Assembly: GCA_048498515.1 (NCBI GenBank)
Contig: JBEHXV010000010.1
Location: 1-64,000, forward strand
Source of the DNA: UBA4416 sp048498515
GTDB taxonomy: Bacteria > Bacteroidota > Bacteroidia > B-17B0 > Aurantibacillaceae
Direction: 5' to 3'
DNA: 64,000 nucleotides
The translations under genes and the position numbers were made by a program. Shown piece after piece: positions 54,162-62,420 of this stretch; position 1 is the stretch's first letter; each line of letters opens with the position of its first letter. The notes below the pieces were generated by a model. It searched no databases. It had not been told where the DNA came from and saw only the letters and a program-made list of their open reading frames with translations.

Positions 54162-54224
54162 ACCCTGTTCAACAAAATCGTATGCCAGCACATTGATTTG
54201 GAATTAAACCATTACATTTAACTT

Positions 54225-54890
54225 ATGAAATTGATACCCTACCTCCTCCTGTTGTGTTGCTTTTTCCAGTATCATGCCAAAGCACAGGATACCCTGTTCT
54301 TTAAGAATGCCGGTACCCTGGTCGTATCCGTCAAAGAAATTTCGCCAACAGATATCCAGTATAAAAAATTTGAAGCGCCCGACGGTCCCATGTACATTGT
54401 TGGACGCGGCGATGTCGAAAAGATCGTTTACAAGAATGGGGTTACCGAAAAGTTAGATCCTCCTGTTGCCACCAATACAGTAAAAACGCAGGAATATCCC
54501 ATTGCCAGCTCCTCGCTCGTTTATGTTGGGAAAATTGAGTATGCCGATACCAAACGAAGATCGTCGTCTTTAATTAACATGGCGCTCGGACACCCCGACC
54601 CGAAAAAGAAAAATGCCTTATTTAATCTTGCAGGCGATATCAAAAAACTGAAAATTCACCAGGATGGTACGCGCACCGGCGCCATTACTTTTGGCGGTTT
54701 TGCCGTTGCCGGCGGAATTATTTATACTGCTGCTTATACCCTGTCGGGCGGTACCGATGACCTTGAGGTGTTTGCCATTCCGCCCATAATTTTTGGTACT
54801 GCAGGAATTATTTTAGGAGCTGCCTCTATTTCCTTTAATATCAATTTAAAGCAAAAAAGACACGAATTTGTAAGAATATATAATGAGTAA
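54225..54890 (+). CDS. Secreted or membrane protein, tandem paralogue 1
   Basis: The 221-residue protein has a signal peptide and a mature N-terminal domain that starts QDTLFFKNAGTLVVSVKEI and ends in a DVEKIVYKNG motif. Two hydrophobic segments follow near the C-terminus (AITFGGFAVAGGIIYTAAY, IIFGTAGIILGAASISF). It is the first of three tandem copies of one family. Its last 8 bases overlap the start of the second. Its role is unknown; a periplasm-facing sensor part and membrane anchor are likely. Confidence 0.8.
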   Translation: MKLIPYLLLLCCFFQYHAKAQDTLFFKNAGTLVVSVKEISPTDIQYKKFEAPDGPMYIVGRGDVEKIVYKNGVTEKLDPPVATNTVKTQEYPIASSSLVYVGKIEYADTKRRSSSLINMALGHPDPKKKNALFNLAGDIKKLKIHQDGTRTGAITFGGFAVAGGIIYTAAYTLSGGTDDLEVFAIPPIIFGTAGIILGAASISFNINLKQKRHEFVRIYNE

Positions 54891-55533
54891 ATGCTTAACC
54901 CTTTTTTTGTTTGTTAGCTTAAGTTCTTATGTGTTTTCACAGGACACGATCTTTGTAAAAAACCGTGAGTCATTATTGGTTAGGGTTCTGGAGATCTCGA
55001 AAACCGAAGTGAGTTATAAGATCTTTTACAACCCGGATGGCATTATTTATAAATTAAAGAACGAGGATATTCAGCGGATTATTTACGAGAACGGAAAGGA
55101 AGAATCAAGGTTCCAGATAGCCCAAAAAACAAATGCCAATCCACAGGCAGTCACTCCTCCCCTTTTCATCATTGAAGAAAACCACATTAGTTACAACAAT
55201 GCCGATATTCTGCATAAAGATGCGCTTAAGATCATGATGAAAAGGAACCCCCAAAGTAACTCCGATGAACTAAATGAAGCCCTGCTGAAAGTAGAGGGGA
55301 AAAAGAACGGACAAATTGCGTTTACCATACTGGCGCCGGTTTGTGTAGTGGGAGGACTTTACTTTGCCAGGCGAACTTATTATGGCCCGGCCGACCAGTT
55401 TAAGGCAAAAGCAATTATTTTGAGCGGTGTGGGCCTGGGTATTACCTCATTTATAACAGCGCAGATCTATAAGTCGGTAAAAAATAAACACATTCGTAAA
55501 GCGGCCCTGCTATACAATAAAGAAATATTATAG
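54883..55533 (+). CDS. Secreted or membrane protein, tandem paralogue 2
   Basis: The 216-residue protein is a divergent copy of the first gene, with the same signal, QDTIFVKNRESLLVRVLEI, PDGIIYKLKNEDIQRIIYENG and two C-terminal hydrophobic segments. It overlaps the first by 8 bases and lies 25 bases before the third. Sequence drift between the three suggests old duplication with separate roles. Confidence 0.8.
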   Translation: MSKCLTLFLFVSLSSYVFSQDTIFVKNRESLLVRVLEISKTEVSYKIFYNPDGIIYKLKNEDIQRIIYENGKEESRFQIAQKTNANPQAVTPPLFIIEENHISYNNADILHKDALKIMMKRNPQSNSDELNEALLKVEGKKNGQIAFTILAPVCVVGGLYFARRTYYGPADQFKAKAIILSGVGLGITSFITAQIYKSVKNKHIRKAALLYNKEIL

Positions 55534-55558
55534 TTATCTTTATATAACACCCGATCTT

Positions 55559-56233
55559 ATGAAACACTCTGCCATTATTTTCTTATGCTTTGTGCAACTG
55601 GCACTTAATGCCCAGGACACTATTTACAAACGCAGCGGCGATGTGATCCCGGCACGCGTTATTGAAATAAATACCAAGGACATCTCATACAAGCGGGAAG
55701 GCATGCCCGACGGGCCTTTATATATACTGGAGAAGAATGAGGTTAAGAAAATAAAATACAAGACAGGTGCCATCGACTCATTTACTGTGTACCGTGAAAC
55801 ACCTGTCAATACCGTATTACATCAAAACCAAATGGTAGTTCCTGTGTATAACGATCAGATGCTGAAAGCTCGCGTGAAAGGCACCTATATGTATCACGGG
55901 GCAACAATATCCGACACTAAAGCGATGCTGCTTGCGGGTACTAAAAATGTGGGCTGGAAAAATGCCCAGCTCGAATCGGAGATACTGAATGTGAACAAGA
56001 ACAAAACGCGGCAATACCTGAGCGGTTTTGGTGGCCTGGGGGCGGGTCTCCTGGTAATAACGGGCTCCATTGTTTATGCAAACAACAACTTCTACGACTC
56101 GGTAGTTGGTCCCGCTATGTTTATAAATGGCATAGGCATTATCCTTTCCGCACAGGTGGTTTGTATTAATTTTAAAATTAAACGCATAAAGCACAGCGAC
56201 AAGGCTGTAGCCCTGTATAACCAGAATTTATAA
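55559..56233 (+). CDS. Secreted or membrane protein, tandem paralogue 3
   Basis: The 224-residue protein is the third copy, with QDTIYKRSGDVIPARVIEIN, PDGPLYILEKNEVKKIKYKTG and a longer middle before the hydrophobic end (YLSGFGGLGAGLLVITGSIVY). It is convergent with the large MORN-type gene, with 9 bases between stop codons. The N-terminal domain is the best-kept part in all three. Confidence 0.8.
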   Translation: MKHSAIIFLCFVQLALNAQDTIYKRSGDVIPARVIEINTKDISYKREGMPDGPLYILEKNEVKKIKYKTGAIDSFTVYRETPVNTVLHQNQMVVPVYNDQMLKARVKGTYMYHGATISDTKAMLLAGTKNVGWKNAQLESEILNVNKNKTRQYLSGFGGLGAGLLVITGSIVYANNNFYDSVVGPAMFINGIGIILSAQVVCINFKIKRIKHSDKAVALYNQNL

Positions 56234-56242
56234 TTACCGGTG

Positions 56243-59200
56243 TTAATATTCCAGGCCCCTGATGTCGTTGTCAGGATCGTAGGTTTTATTCAGATCGGAA
56301 TAAAATTCTGATGTTTCGAGGGAAACACCATTTCTGTAAATAGTTTTAATAATGCTGAGTTCTTTGCGCTTGGCATTAAATTCCTTAATAGCTTCAGGGT
56401 CGCTCATGTCAAAGCACGCTCCGTCTTCAAAATTAATGCCCTCCAGCGAACCTTCGTACCAAACGCCTTCTTTTTCGTCATTCACATAATGACCTATTTG
56501 AGTTAATTTTTGTTCGGGCGTGTAGTAGCGCCATAAACTATCTTCAGCACAATTTTTCAATTTACCGGCGCTTCTCTGCGACCCGTTCTCGTCGTACTTA
56601 ATAAAATACCCGTTCCCGTTCTTAAGCGTTTGCTTTCCCTGCATGTCGTAAAAATCAAGCACATAAAAATCAAGATCGGCTTTATCCTGTTTTGTAAAAC
56701 AATCGTAGCTCAGGCCGAGGTATTTTATATAGCCCGTGCAACGTTGTTTACCATTAATGTAATAGCCTTTATACGAGCCCGCAATTGTTGAAGGCTCATC
56801 GCGGCCTGGCAAACGAATGGTTGTATCCGCAAAATCAACGTCATGAATGAGCACGCCATTTAAGGAGTAAAATTTCCAGGGCCCGTTTAACTTTCCTTTC
56901 CTTATCGGTCCTTCCGACAAGAGCTGCCCATTATCGTAATAATTTTTGTACCTGGCATTCGCCTCGGCAAATACATTATTGTACGCGTTCTTTAATGTTT
57001 CAATGAAACTTTCCGAAGAAAGCACGTCCTTAACAATCATCGCGCGGGAACCGGCATCAAACTCAATCACTTCCTTTACTTTCCCGTCATGGTAATACGA
57101 GATCTTTTTAACAAGCGTATCGTACCTTGTATAAATGGCCATACTTGGCCTACCATTTTGGAAATAATAAATAAGCGAATCTTTTACACAATTGTCCTTA
57201 AAATAAGCATAGCTATACAATCCCCCCCAGTTATATGACAGGCAAGGCCCATCCAGTTTTCCTTTTTTAAACTGAGCCGATATGTTCGGGGTTCCATCCT
57301 CAAAATAGCTTTTAAATTCGCCATCGGGCGTGCCCATCACCATGTTCACTTCCCGCATGAGCTTGCCCGACGGAAAATATATTTTACAAATTCCGTTAAG
57401 CGTATCCCTCAGGTAGTTCAACTCTTTTGATTTATATAAAATAATGGGTTTTTTACTGCTTCTGTCGCGTCTTTTGGGATCATATTTTTCATAATAGACA
57501 CACAATCCATCCCGCATTCCCTGCTTATAGTTTTCTTCTTCATAATTATCCGCCGTTTTGGGATGAGCAAAAAACCAGGCTTTAAGGTTGAGCGGCGCTT
57601 TTTTGAGGAATCTTGAATAATAAAGGTTAAGCCACTGCCCTTCTTTTACACCATTAACAAATTGCCCCAAATGTGTATCCTCTTCTATATTAGTATAACC
57701 TGTATAGGTTATATGAGAGGGAATATTTTTTGGTTTTGCCGACGACGGAGAAAAAAGGTACATCCCATTGAGTAAGACCGAATCTTTATAGTAAACCGGC
57801 TTGGTGTCAATACTCACAAATTCCCGGGTGTCGTATCCTTCTGCATTGTATGAATATCTTTGGCGCCTTTTTTCAAAATGTTCCATCACATCAGGCACAA
57901 TAAATGCTTTGTTTAAAAAAGCCCTGGTTTGTCCGTCGAGGCGTAATTGTTCATCGGCGCTTAAGTAAATTTGTTCATAGCGTTTGTAATAGTGTGCGCG
58001 AAAACCCGTACGGTAACTGTTAATGTATATTCTTTTGCGTGCTGTGTCGAGCCCAATAAAAGCCGGCCTGGTTCCAATCTGATAAAAAATAAACCGGTAG
58101 CCGGGAATGTAGTACTTTTCGTAAACATATTTACTCTTAACCTCTTTGTAAATCTGTACGGGGCGCAAAATGGTATCGGCCAGTGTTTTAGGGTTTACGT
58201 AAATCTCTTCAGAAGTAACAGTATCTATCCCTGTAACCTTTCTTTTACCAAGGAACCATTTTTTCTTCCTGATCTTGTTATAACTCACATAAGATCTTTT
58301 AACCAAAAAATCATTTTCAAAATATTCTTTTGTGGTAGCTGTTGAATAGGTTCTGAAATCGTGGAACTCGCATAATAGTTGCCCTTCGTTTGTTTTTTTT
58401 AGCGTCACATAGTCGTTATTTGCAGCCGTTCCCCTGTAAGCACTGCGCATGCTGTCAAAAGGCAATACCGCGCCGTCCTTTAGCTTAATATCATAGAGTA
58501 GTTTACCATTATAGTCGTACTGCCTGCAATATGTTTTTGCCCTGAACCTTATGTCGAGTTTAGACAGGGCTTCGGAGTAACAGTTTTGAACCTGGTAGCT
58601 CCCCGGTGGTATCAGGTCATGTTCTTTCCATAATGTGCCACCGAGGTAATAAAAAACCGTATCGCATACAACTCCGGCACAGTACTTTTCTTTTTTTTCC
58701 AGGCCATCCTTGTCGTAGCTCATTAAATAACCGTCAGCCACCCCATCTTTGTATGTTTTGATCTCATTTAAATATTTTCCCGGATAAACGCGTTTCCACT
58801 CCCCGTTTTTTAACCCATTCACAAAATTGCCCGAAATTTCCTCGGAGGGTTTGTGGCGCTGCTTACCCCTGTTGCCATAACTGTAATTATAGAAAACAGC
58901 TGGCCCCTGAACCTGGTTGGCTTTTATGCTAAAAAGGGCCGCTACAATGGTTGTATCGGTAAGCACGTGTTTCTTTTCCCGCCTGAAACCCAGTTTCTCT
59001 TTAAAGTTGTAGGTTGCAAAGGCAAGGTATTCGCCATCCGGAATAACATAACCCAACATGGGAATATCGCCCGTATTGCCAATCCTGTATGGAAAAACCA
59101 AATACTCTTTTCCTTTGAACTTATACTTTCCAACGCTTTGTGAAAATGCATGGCTGCATAGCATTAACATAATACCTGCATAAAGAATTCTTTTTATCAT
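56243..59200 (-). CDS. Large secreted MORN-type repeat protein
   Basis: The 985-residue protein has a signal peptide and many spaced MORN_2-type units with the GxWxxYxxxG pattern. Examples are NGLKNGEWKRVYPG, GVKEGQWLNLYYS, GTPDGEFKSYFEDG and KGKLNGPWKFYSLNG. In between are aromatic-rich stretches. MORN_2 repeats form a flat beta-meander, often found in large Bacteroidota envelope proteins such as the YwqK group. No enzymatic domain or C-terminal sorting signal is seen, so it may stay periplasmic or in the outer membrane. It is monocistronic and divergent from the omega-amidase-like gene. Confidence 0.88.
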   Translation of the reverse strand: MIKRILYAGIMLMLCSHAFSQSVGKYKFKGKEYLVFPYRIGNTGDIPMLGYVIPDGEYLAFATYNFKEKLGFRREKKHVLTDTTIVAALFSIKANQVQGPAVFYNYSYGNRGKQRHKPSEEISGNFVNGLKNGEWKRVYPGKYLNEIKTYKDGVADGYLMSYDKDGLEKKEKYCAGVVCDTVFYYLGGTLWKEHDLIPPGSYQVQNCYSEALSKLDIRFRAKTYCRQYDYNGKLLYDIKLKDGAVLPFDSMRSAYRGTAANNDYVTLKKTNEGQLLCEFHDFRTYSTATTKEYFENDFLVKRSYVSYNKIRKKKWFLGKRKVTGIDTVTSEEIYVNPKTLADTILRPVQIYKEVKSKYVYEKYYIPGYRFIFYQIGTRPAFIGLDTARKRIYINSYRTGFRAHYYKRYEQIYLSADEQLRLDGQTRAFLNKAFIVPDVMEHFEKRRQRYSYNAEGYDTREFVSIDTKPVYYKDSVLLNGMYLFSPSSAKPKNIPSHITYTGYTNIEEDTHLGQFVNGVKEGQWLNLYYSRFLKKAPLNLKAWFFAHPKTADNYEEENYKQGMRDGLCVYYEKYDPKRRDRSSKKPIILYKSKELNYLRDTLNGICKIYFPSGKLMREVNMVMGTPDGEFKSYFEDGTPNISAQFKKGKLDGPCLSYNWGGLYSYAYFKDNCVKDSLIYYFQNGRPSMAIYTRYDTLVKKISYYHDGKVKEVIEFDAGSRAMIVKDVLSSESFIETLKNAYNNVFAEANARYKNYYDNGQLLSEGPIRKGKLNGPWKFYSLNGVLIHDVDFADTTIRLPGRDEPSTIAGSYKGYYINGKQRCTGYIKYLGLSYDCFTKQDKADLDFYVLDFYDMQGKQTLKNGNGYFIKYDENGSQRSAGKLKNCAEDSLWRYYTPEQKLTQIGHYVNDEKEGVWYEGSLEGINFEDGACFDMSDPEAIKEFNAKRKELSIIKTIYRNGVSLETSEFYSDLNKTYDPDNDIRGLEY

Positions 59201-59278
59201 GACCGAGGGCTTAGGGTTGTACTAATTTATTAAATTTGTTCTACATTCAACAGACGTTACTTTATCATTATTCCACAA

Positions 59279-60070
59279 ATGCAGGACCTCAACATTACAA
59301 CGTTACAAACCCAATTATATTGGGAAGATGTCGATAAAAATTTAGCGCATCTCACTCAAAAGCTGGATGGCCTGACAGAGGCAGCCGATGTGATTGTATT
59401 ACCCGAAATGTTTACCACAGGTTTTACCATGAAACCTGAATTAATGGCCGAAGAGCATGGAGGCAAGGGTTTGCAGTGGATGATGGAGAAAGCAAAACAA
59501 AAACAATGCGTGGTTACGGGAAGCATTTCGGTAAAGGACAATGGCCACTACTTTAACCGTTTGTACTGGGTAAAACCCGATGCTTCGTTTCAGTATTACG
59601 ATAAACGCCATTTATTCAGCATGGGCGATGAGCATAAGCATTACCAGGCTGGAACAGAGAGGCTGATTGTTGACTATAAAGGCTGGAAAATATGCCCTCT
59701 CGTTTGTTACGACCTGCGTTTCCCGGTGTGGAGCAGGAATGCAAAAAATGATCCGTATGATGTGCTGATATATGTTGCCAACTGGCCCGAAGTAAGGTCT
59801 TATCCATGGAAACAATTATTAATAGCCCGTGCCATTGAAAACCAGGCCTATGTGGTTGGCGTAAACCGTATTGGCTCCGACGCCAATAACGTTACCCATT
59901 CAGGCGACAGTAGCGTTATAAACCCAAGAGGAGAAATTATCAGTACCACAAAAGCGCATGAAGACAAAATGGAAACAACTGCCTTGTCTTATAAATACCT
60001 GGCTGAGTTCCGAAAACTGTTCCCTGTGATGATGGATGCGGATGATTTTAACATAGAAGGCATTATTTAG
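59279..60070 (+). CDS. Omega-amidase-like carbon-nitrogen hydrolase (YafV type)
   Basis: The 263-residue enzyme has the nitrilase triad: Glu in VLPEMFTTGFTM, Lys in YDKRHLFSMG and the nucleophile Cys in CPLVCYDLRFPVW. The sequence type fits the YafV/omega-amidase group, which cleaves the amide of 2-oxoglutaramate or 2-oxosuccinamate to clean up after glutamine or asparagine transamination. The aminotransferase at 52366 is a fitting partner. The stop codon overlaps the convergent 113-residue gene by 8 bases. Confidence 0.92.
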   Translation: MQDLNITTLQTQLYWEDVDKNLAHLTQKLDGLTEAADVIVLPEMFTTGFTMKPELMAEEHGGKGLQWMMEKAKQKQCVVTGSISVKDNGHYFNRLYWVKPDASFQYYDKRHLFSMGDEHKHYQAGTERLIVDYKGWKICPLVCYDLRFPVWSRNAKNDPYDVLIYVANWPEVRSYPWKQLLIARAIENQAYVVGVNRIGSDANNVTHSGDSSVINPRGEIISTTKAHEDKMETTALSYKYLAEFRKLFPVMMDADDFNIEGII

Positions 60071-60404
60071 AATACAATTCCTTCAGCACTACTTTCTGAA
60101 GAATGCGTTTTATCATCAACTCGGCTAACACGCTTTGCAAGGGCAGATCGGGTTTTTGTTGAGCAGCCTGCTTTATCTGCAATTCGGTAATATCAATGCG
60201 GTATAATAATACCTTTAAGGCATTGGACATTTCGAGCCTCACAACGGAATTTAAAAAGGCTTCCTGCAAATCGGCAAGGTTGTTCGATTCAATTGCCGGC
60301 AAATGTTCCAGGGCCCCCGCCAATTCAAAGTCCTTATAGGTTTGCTGTTTGAATTTTTCAAACAGTCCCGGTTTTTCAAGGCTATGTAATACATCGGGGC
60401 TCAT
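60063..60404 (-). CDS. Uncharacterised 113-residue protein
   Basis: The family is not recognised. The product is helical by appearance, with no signal or membrane segment, and carries repeated Leu/Glu patterns (LEKPGLFEKFKQQTYKDFELAG, LKVLLYRIDITELQI). It overlaps the ferredoxin-like gene upstream by 4 bases, so the two are translationally coupled and probably work together. Confidence 0.7.
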   Translation of the reverse strand: MSPDVLHSLEKPGLFEKFKQQTYKDFELAGALEHLPAIESNNLADLQEAFLNSVVRLEMSNALKVLLYRIDITELQIKQAAQQKPDLPLQSVLAELMIKRILQKVVLKELYSK

Positions 60405-60715
60405 TTATTCAGTAATAAGCGCTCAACCGGTTTTTTATTGATAATGTGCGATTCAATGATTTCCTTTACATCTTCTTTTTGAACCCCAACGTAAAAAATG
60501 CCTTCGGGATAAATGGCAACGGTTGGCCCGAAATCGCAAATGCCCAGGCAACCACTTTTATTGGCACGGGTTTTTAGGCCTACGTTCAGGTCTTTTAATT
60601 GTTTTTTAAACTCGCCAACCAGCTCAAGACCGTGTGCTTCGCCGCAACTTAGTTTTTCGGTACCTGTGCGCTGGTTTGTGCAAACAAAAATATGGATATC
60701 AAAAATAGGTGTCAT
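60401..60715 (-). CDS. Thioredoxin-fold [2Fe-2S] ferredoxin
   Basis: The 104-residue protein has four conserved Cys: C12 in FVCTNQR, C24 in LSCGEAHG, and C56 and C60 in GCLGICDFGP. This is the thioredoxin-like [2Fe-2S] ferredoxin pattern. Such proteins often donate electrons or carry clusters, and many are found next to partner genes of unknown type. The overlapping 113-residue gene is the likely partner. Confidence 0.88.
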   Translation of the reverse strand: MTPIFDIHIFVCTNQRTGTEKLSCGEAHGLELVGEFKKQLKDLNVGLKTRANKSGCLGICDFGPTVAIYPEGIFYVGVQKEDVKEIIESHIINKKPVERLLLNK

Positions 60716-60778
60716 AATTATAGTGTATCTTTAAGCAAAGCTAATGCAAATTTGTAACCCGAAAAAATTGAACTGATC

Positions 60779-61684
60779 ATGGCAATAATTTTAATTACAG
60801 GCGGTACGGGTTTAGTGGGAAAAGCGCTCAGCAAACGCTTGCTGGCACAGGGCCATGAGGTAAGGATCCTGACAAGGACGCCCCGGGCCGGCTCTGCGGT
60901 TTCGCAATTTTACTGGAATGTTGAAAAACAGGAAATTGATGAGGCGGCTTTTGAAGGAGTTGAGCACATTGTTCACCTGGCAGGAACCGGTGTAGCCGAT
61001 ACACGCTGGACAGACGAAAGAAAAAAGGAGATCATTGCTTCGCGGGTAGATAGCATGAAGTTGATTACAAGGGTTATTAAGAAGAAAAACAGTGCTTTAA
61101 AGTCTTTTGTGGGTGCCAGTGCCATTGGTATTTATGGCATGACCACTTCCGAAAAAATATATACGGAAAACGACCCGGCAGGGCAGGATTTTTTATCGGA
61201 AGTATGTGTTCTTTGGGAAAATTCGTATACCGAGATCGCTTCCCTTGCCCAAAAAACCTGTATCCTAAGGATAGGCGTAGTCCTAAGTGAACAGGGTGGT
61301 GCCTTAAAACGGTTGTTGCCTTTATTTAAGTTCGGGCTTGGCTCGGCAGTTGGCTCGGGTAAACAATACATGCCCTGGATACACCTGGATGATATGGTGG
61401 CTATTATTGACGAAAGCTTATTCAACAAGGATTATAATGGTGTATATAATGCGGCAGCACCCGAACCTATTACCAGTAAGCAGTTTTCGGCGCAACTGGC
61501 AAAAAGCCTGGGCAAACCGTTCTTTATGCCAAATGTACCGGCATTCCTGTTAAAACTCTTGTTTGGAAAAATGGCCAATGTATTACTGGAAGGCTCCAGG
61601 GTCAGTAGCCAAAAGCTTATCAATGAAGGATTTTATTTTAAATATCCAACTCTCCGAAATGCATTAAGCCAAATAATAAACTGA
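60779..61684 (+). CDS. TIGR01777-family epimerase (YfcH/SDR39U1 type)
   Basis: The 301-residue protein has the dinucleotide-binding motif ITGGTGLVGKALSKRLL, an SDR-like middle (HLAGTGVADTRWTDERKKEI, GASAIGIYG) and the C-terminal domain typical of this family (PAFLLKLLFGKMANVLLEGSRVS). The family's substrate is unknown; it resembles sugar-nucleotide epimerases. It is divergent from the ferredoxin gene and 34 bases before the type IX cargo gene. Confidence 0.92.
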   Translation: MAIILITGGTGLVGKALSKRLLAQGHEVRILTRTPRAGSAVSQFYWNVEKQEIDEAAFEGVEHIVHLAGTGVADTRWTDERKKEIIASRVDSMKLITRVIKKKNSALKSFVGASAIGIYGMTTSEKIYTENDPAGQDFLSEVCVLWENSYTEIASLAQKTCILRIGVVLSEQGGALKRLLPLFKFGLGSAVGSGKQYMPWIHLDDMVAIIDESLFNKDYNGVYNAAAPEPITSKQFSAQLAKSLGKPFFMPNVPAFLLKLLFGKMANVLLEGSRVSSQKLINEGFYFKYPTLRNALSQIIN

Positions 61685-61718
61685 AAGGGTTTTATGCTAT
61701 TTATATAAAACAGTTGTC

Positions 61719-62342
61719 ATGAAAAAATCGCACATATTCCCCTTTTTAATGCTGTTGACTTCACTTTCTTTTTCACAAAGTCAGGTATCTTCTTTTCTAT
61801 CATGTGCTGTTACGGTAGTTGGTTCTTCCAATCCCACTGCTCCTGGCTTGTGTAACGGCACAATGACACTCAGTTTCTCAGGATGTTCAAATCCTCCGTA
61901 TACAATACAATGGATGAATGCAGCCTGCCAAACACCTCCAGGAGAGTCTGCTTATACAGGCGCTACCTATACGGTAAACACGTTGTGTGGCTGCAGTTCA
62001 CAATATGGCATACTCATCGAAAACTCAATGGGAGAACAAGTGTTTACCGCCGTATCAATTAGTGACCCTGCTCCCACATCATTGCATGAGTTAAGCAATG
62101 AAACCGGCATTTCTGTTCTGCCAAATCCTGTCAATGACCTCTTAAAAATCAGCCTTAGTAACCCGGAAGTAGATGATGTAACTATGGAGATTGTTACTGG
62201 TTTAGGGGAGGTTGTTTTATCCGTTCCTCTCTTAACTAATCAGTCAATTGATACCCAGCAATTGGCTAATGGGCTTTACTTTATAAAATTTTACATTGCT
62301 AAAAAGCAAATTGCTTATCAAAAAATAGTAATTCAAAAGTAA
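61719..62342 (+). CDS. Type IX secretion cargo with a C-terminal sorting domain
   Basis: The 207-residue protein has a signal peptide, a Cys-rich middle domain (about 28-110, with CNGTMTLSFSGCSNPPYTIQW and GCSSQYGILIENSMG, similar to SprB-type repeats) and a type A sorting domain (about 130-207: ISVLPNPVNDLLKISL, LANGLYFIKFY, QKIVIQK). The sorting domain is cut off or attached by the type IX system at the surface. The small size and Cys pattern suggest a surface-bound or free extracellular product of unknown role. Confidence 0.88.
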   Translation: MKKSHIFPFLMLLTSLSFSQSQVSSFLSCAVTVVGSSNPTAPGLCNGTMTLSFSGCSNPPYTIQWMNAACQTPPGESAYTGATYTVNTLCGCSSQYGILIENSMGEQVFTAVSISDPAPTSLHELSNETGISVLPNPVNDLLKISLSNPEVDDVTMEIVTGLGEVVLSVPLLTNQSIDTQQLANGLYFIKFYIAKKQIAYQKIVIQK

Positions 62343-62420
62343 CTTCAAATTTTCGGGTTTTCACGCAATAAATTCGGCAAAAAAGAGTTATATTAGCCTA
62401 GTCTTTTTTTATCAAAACTT

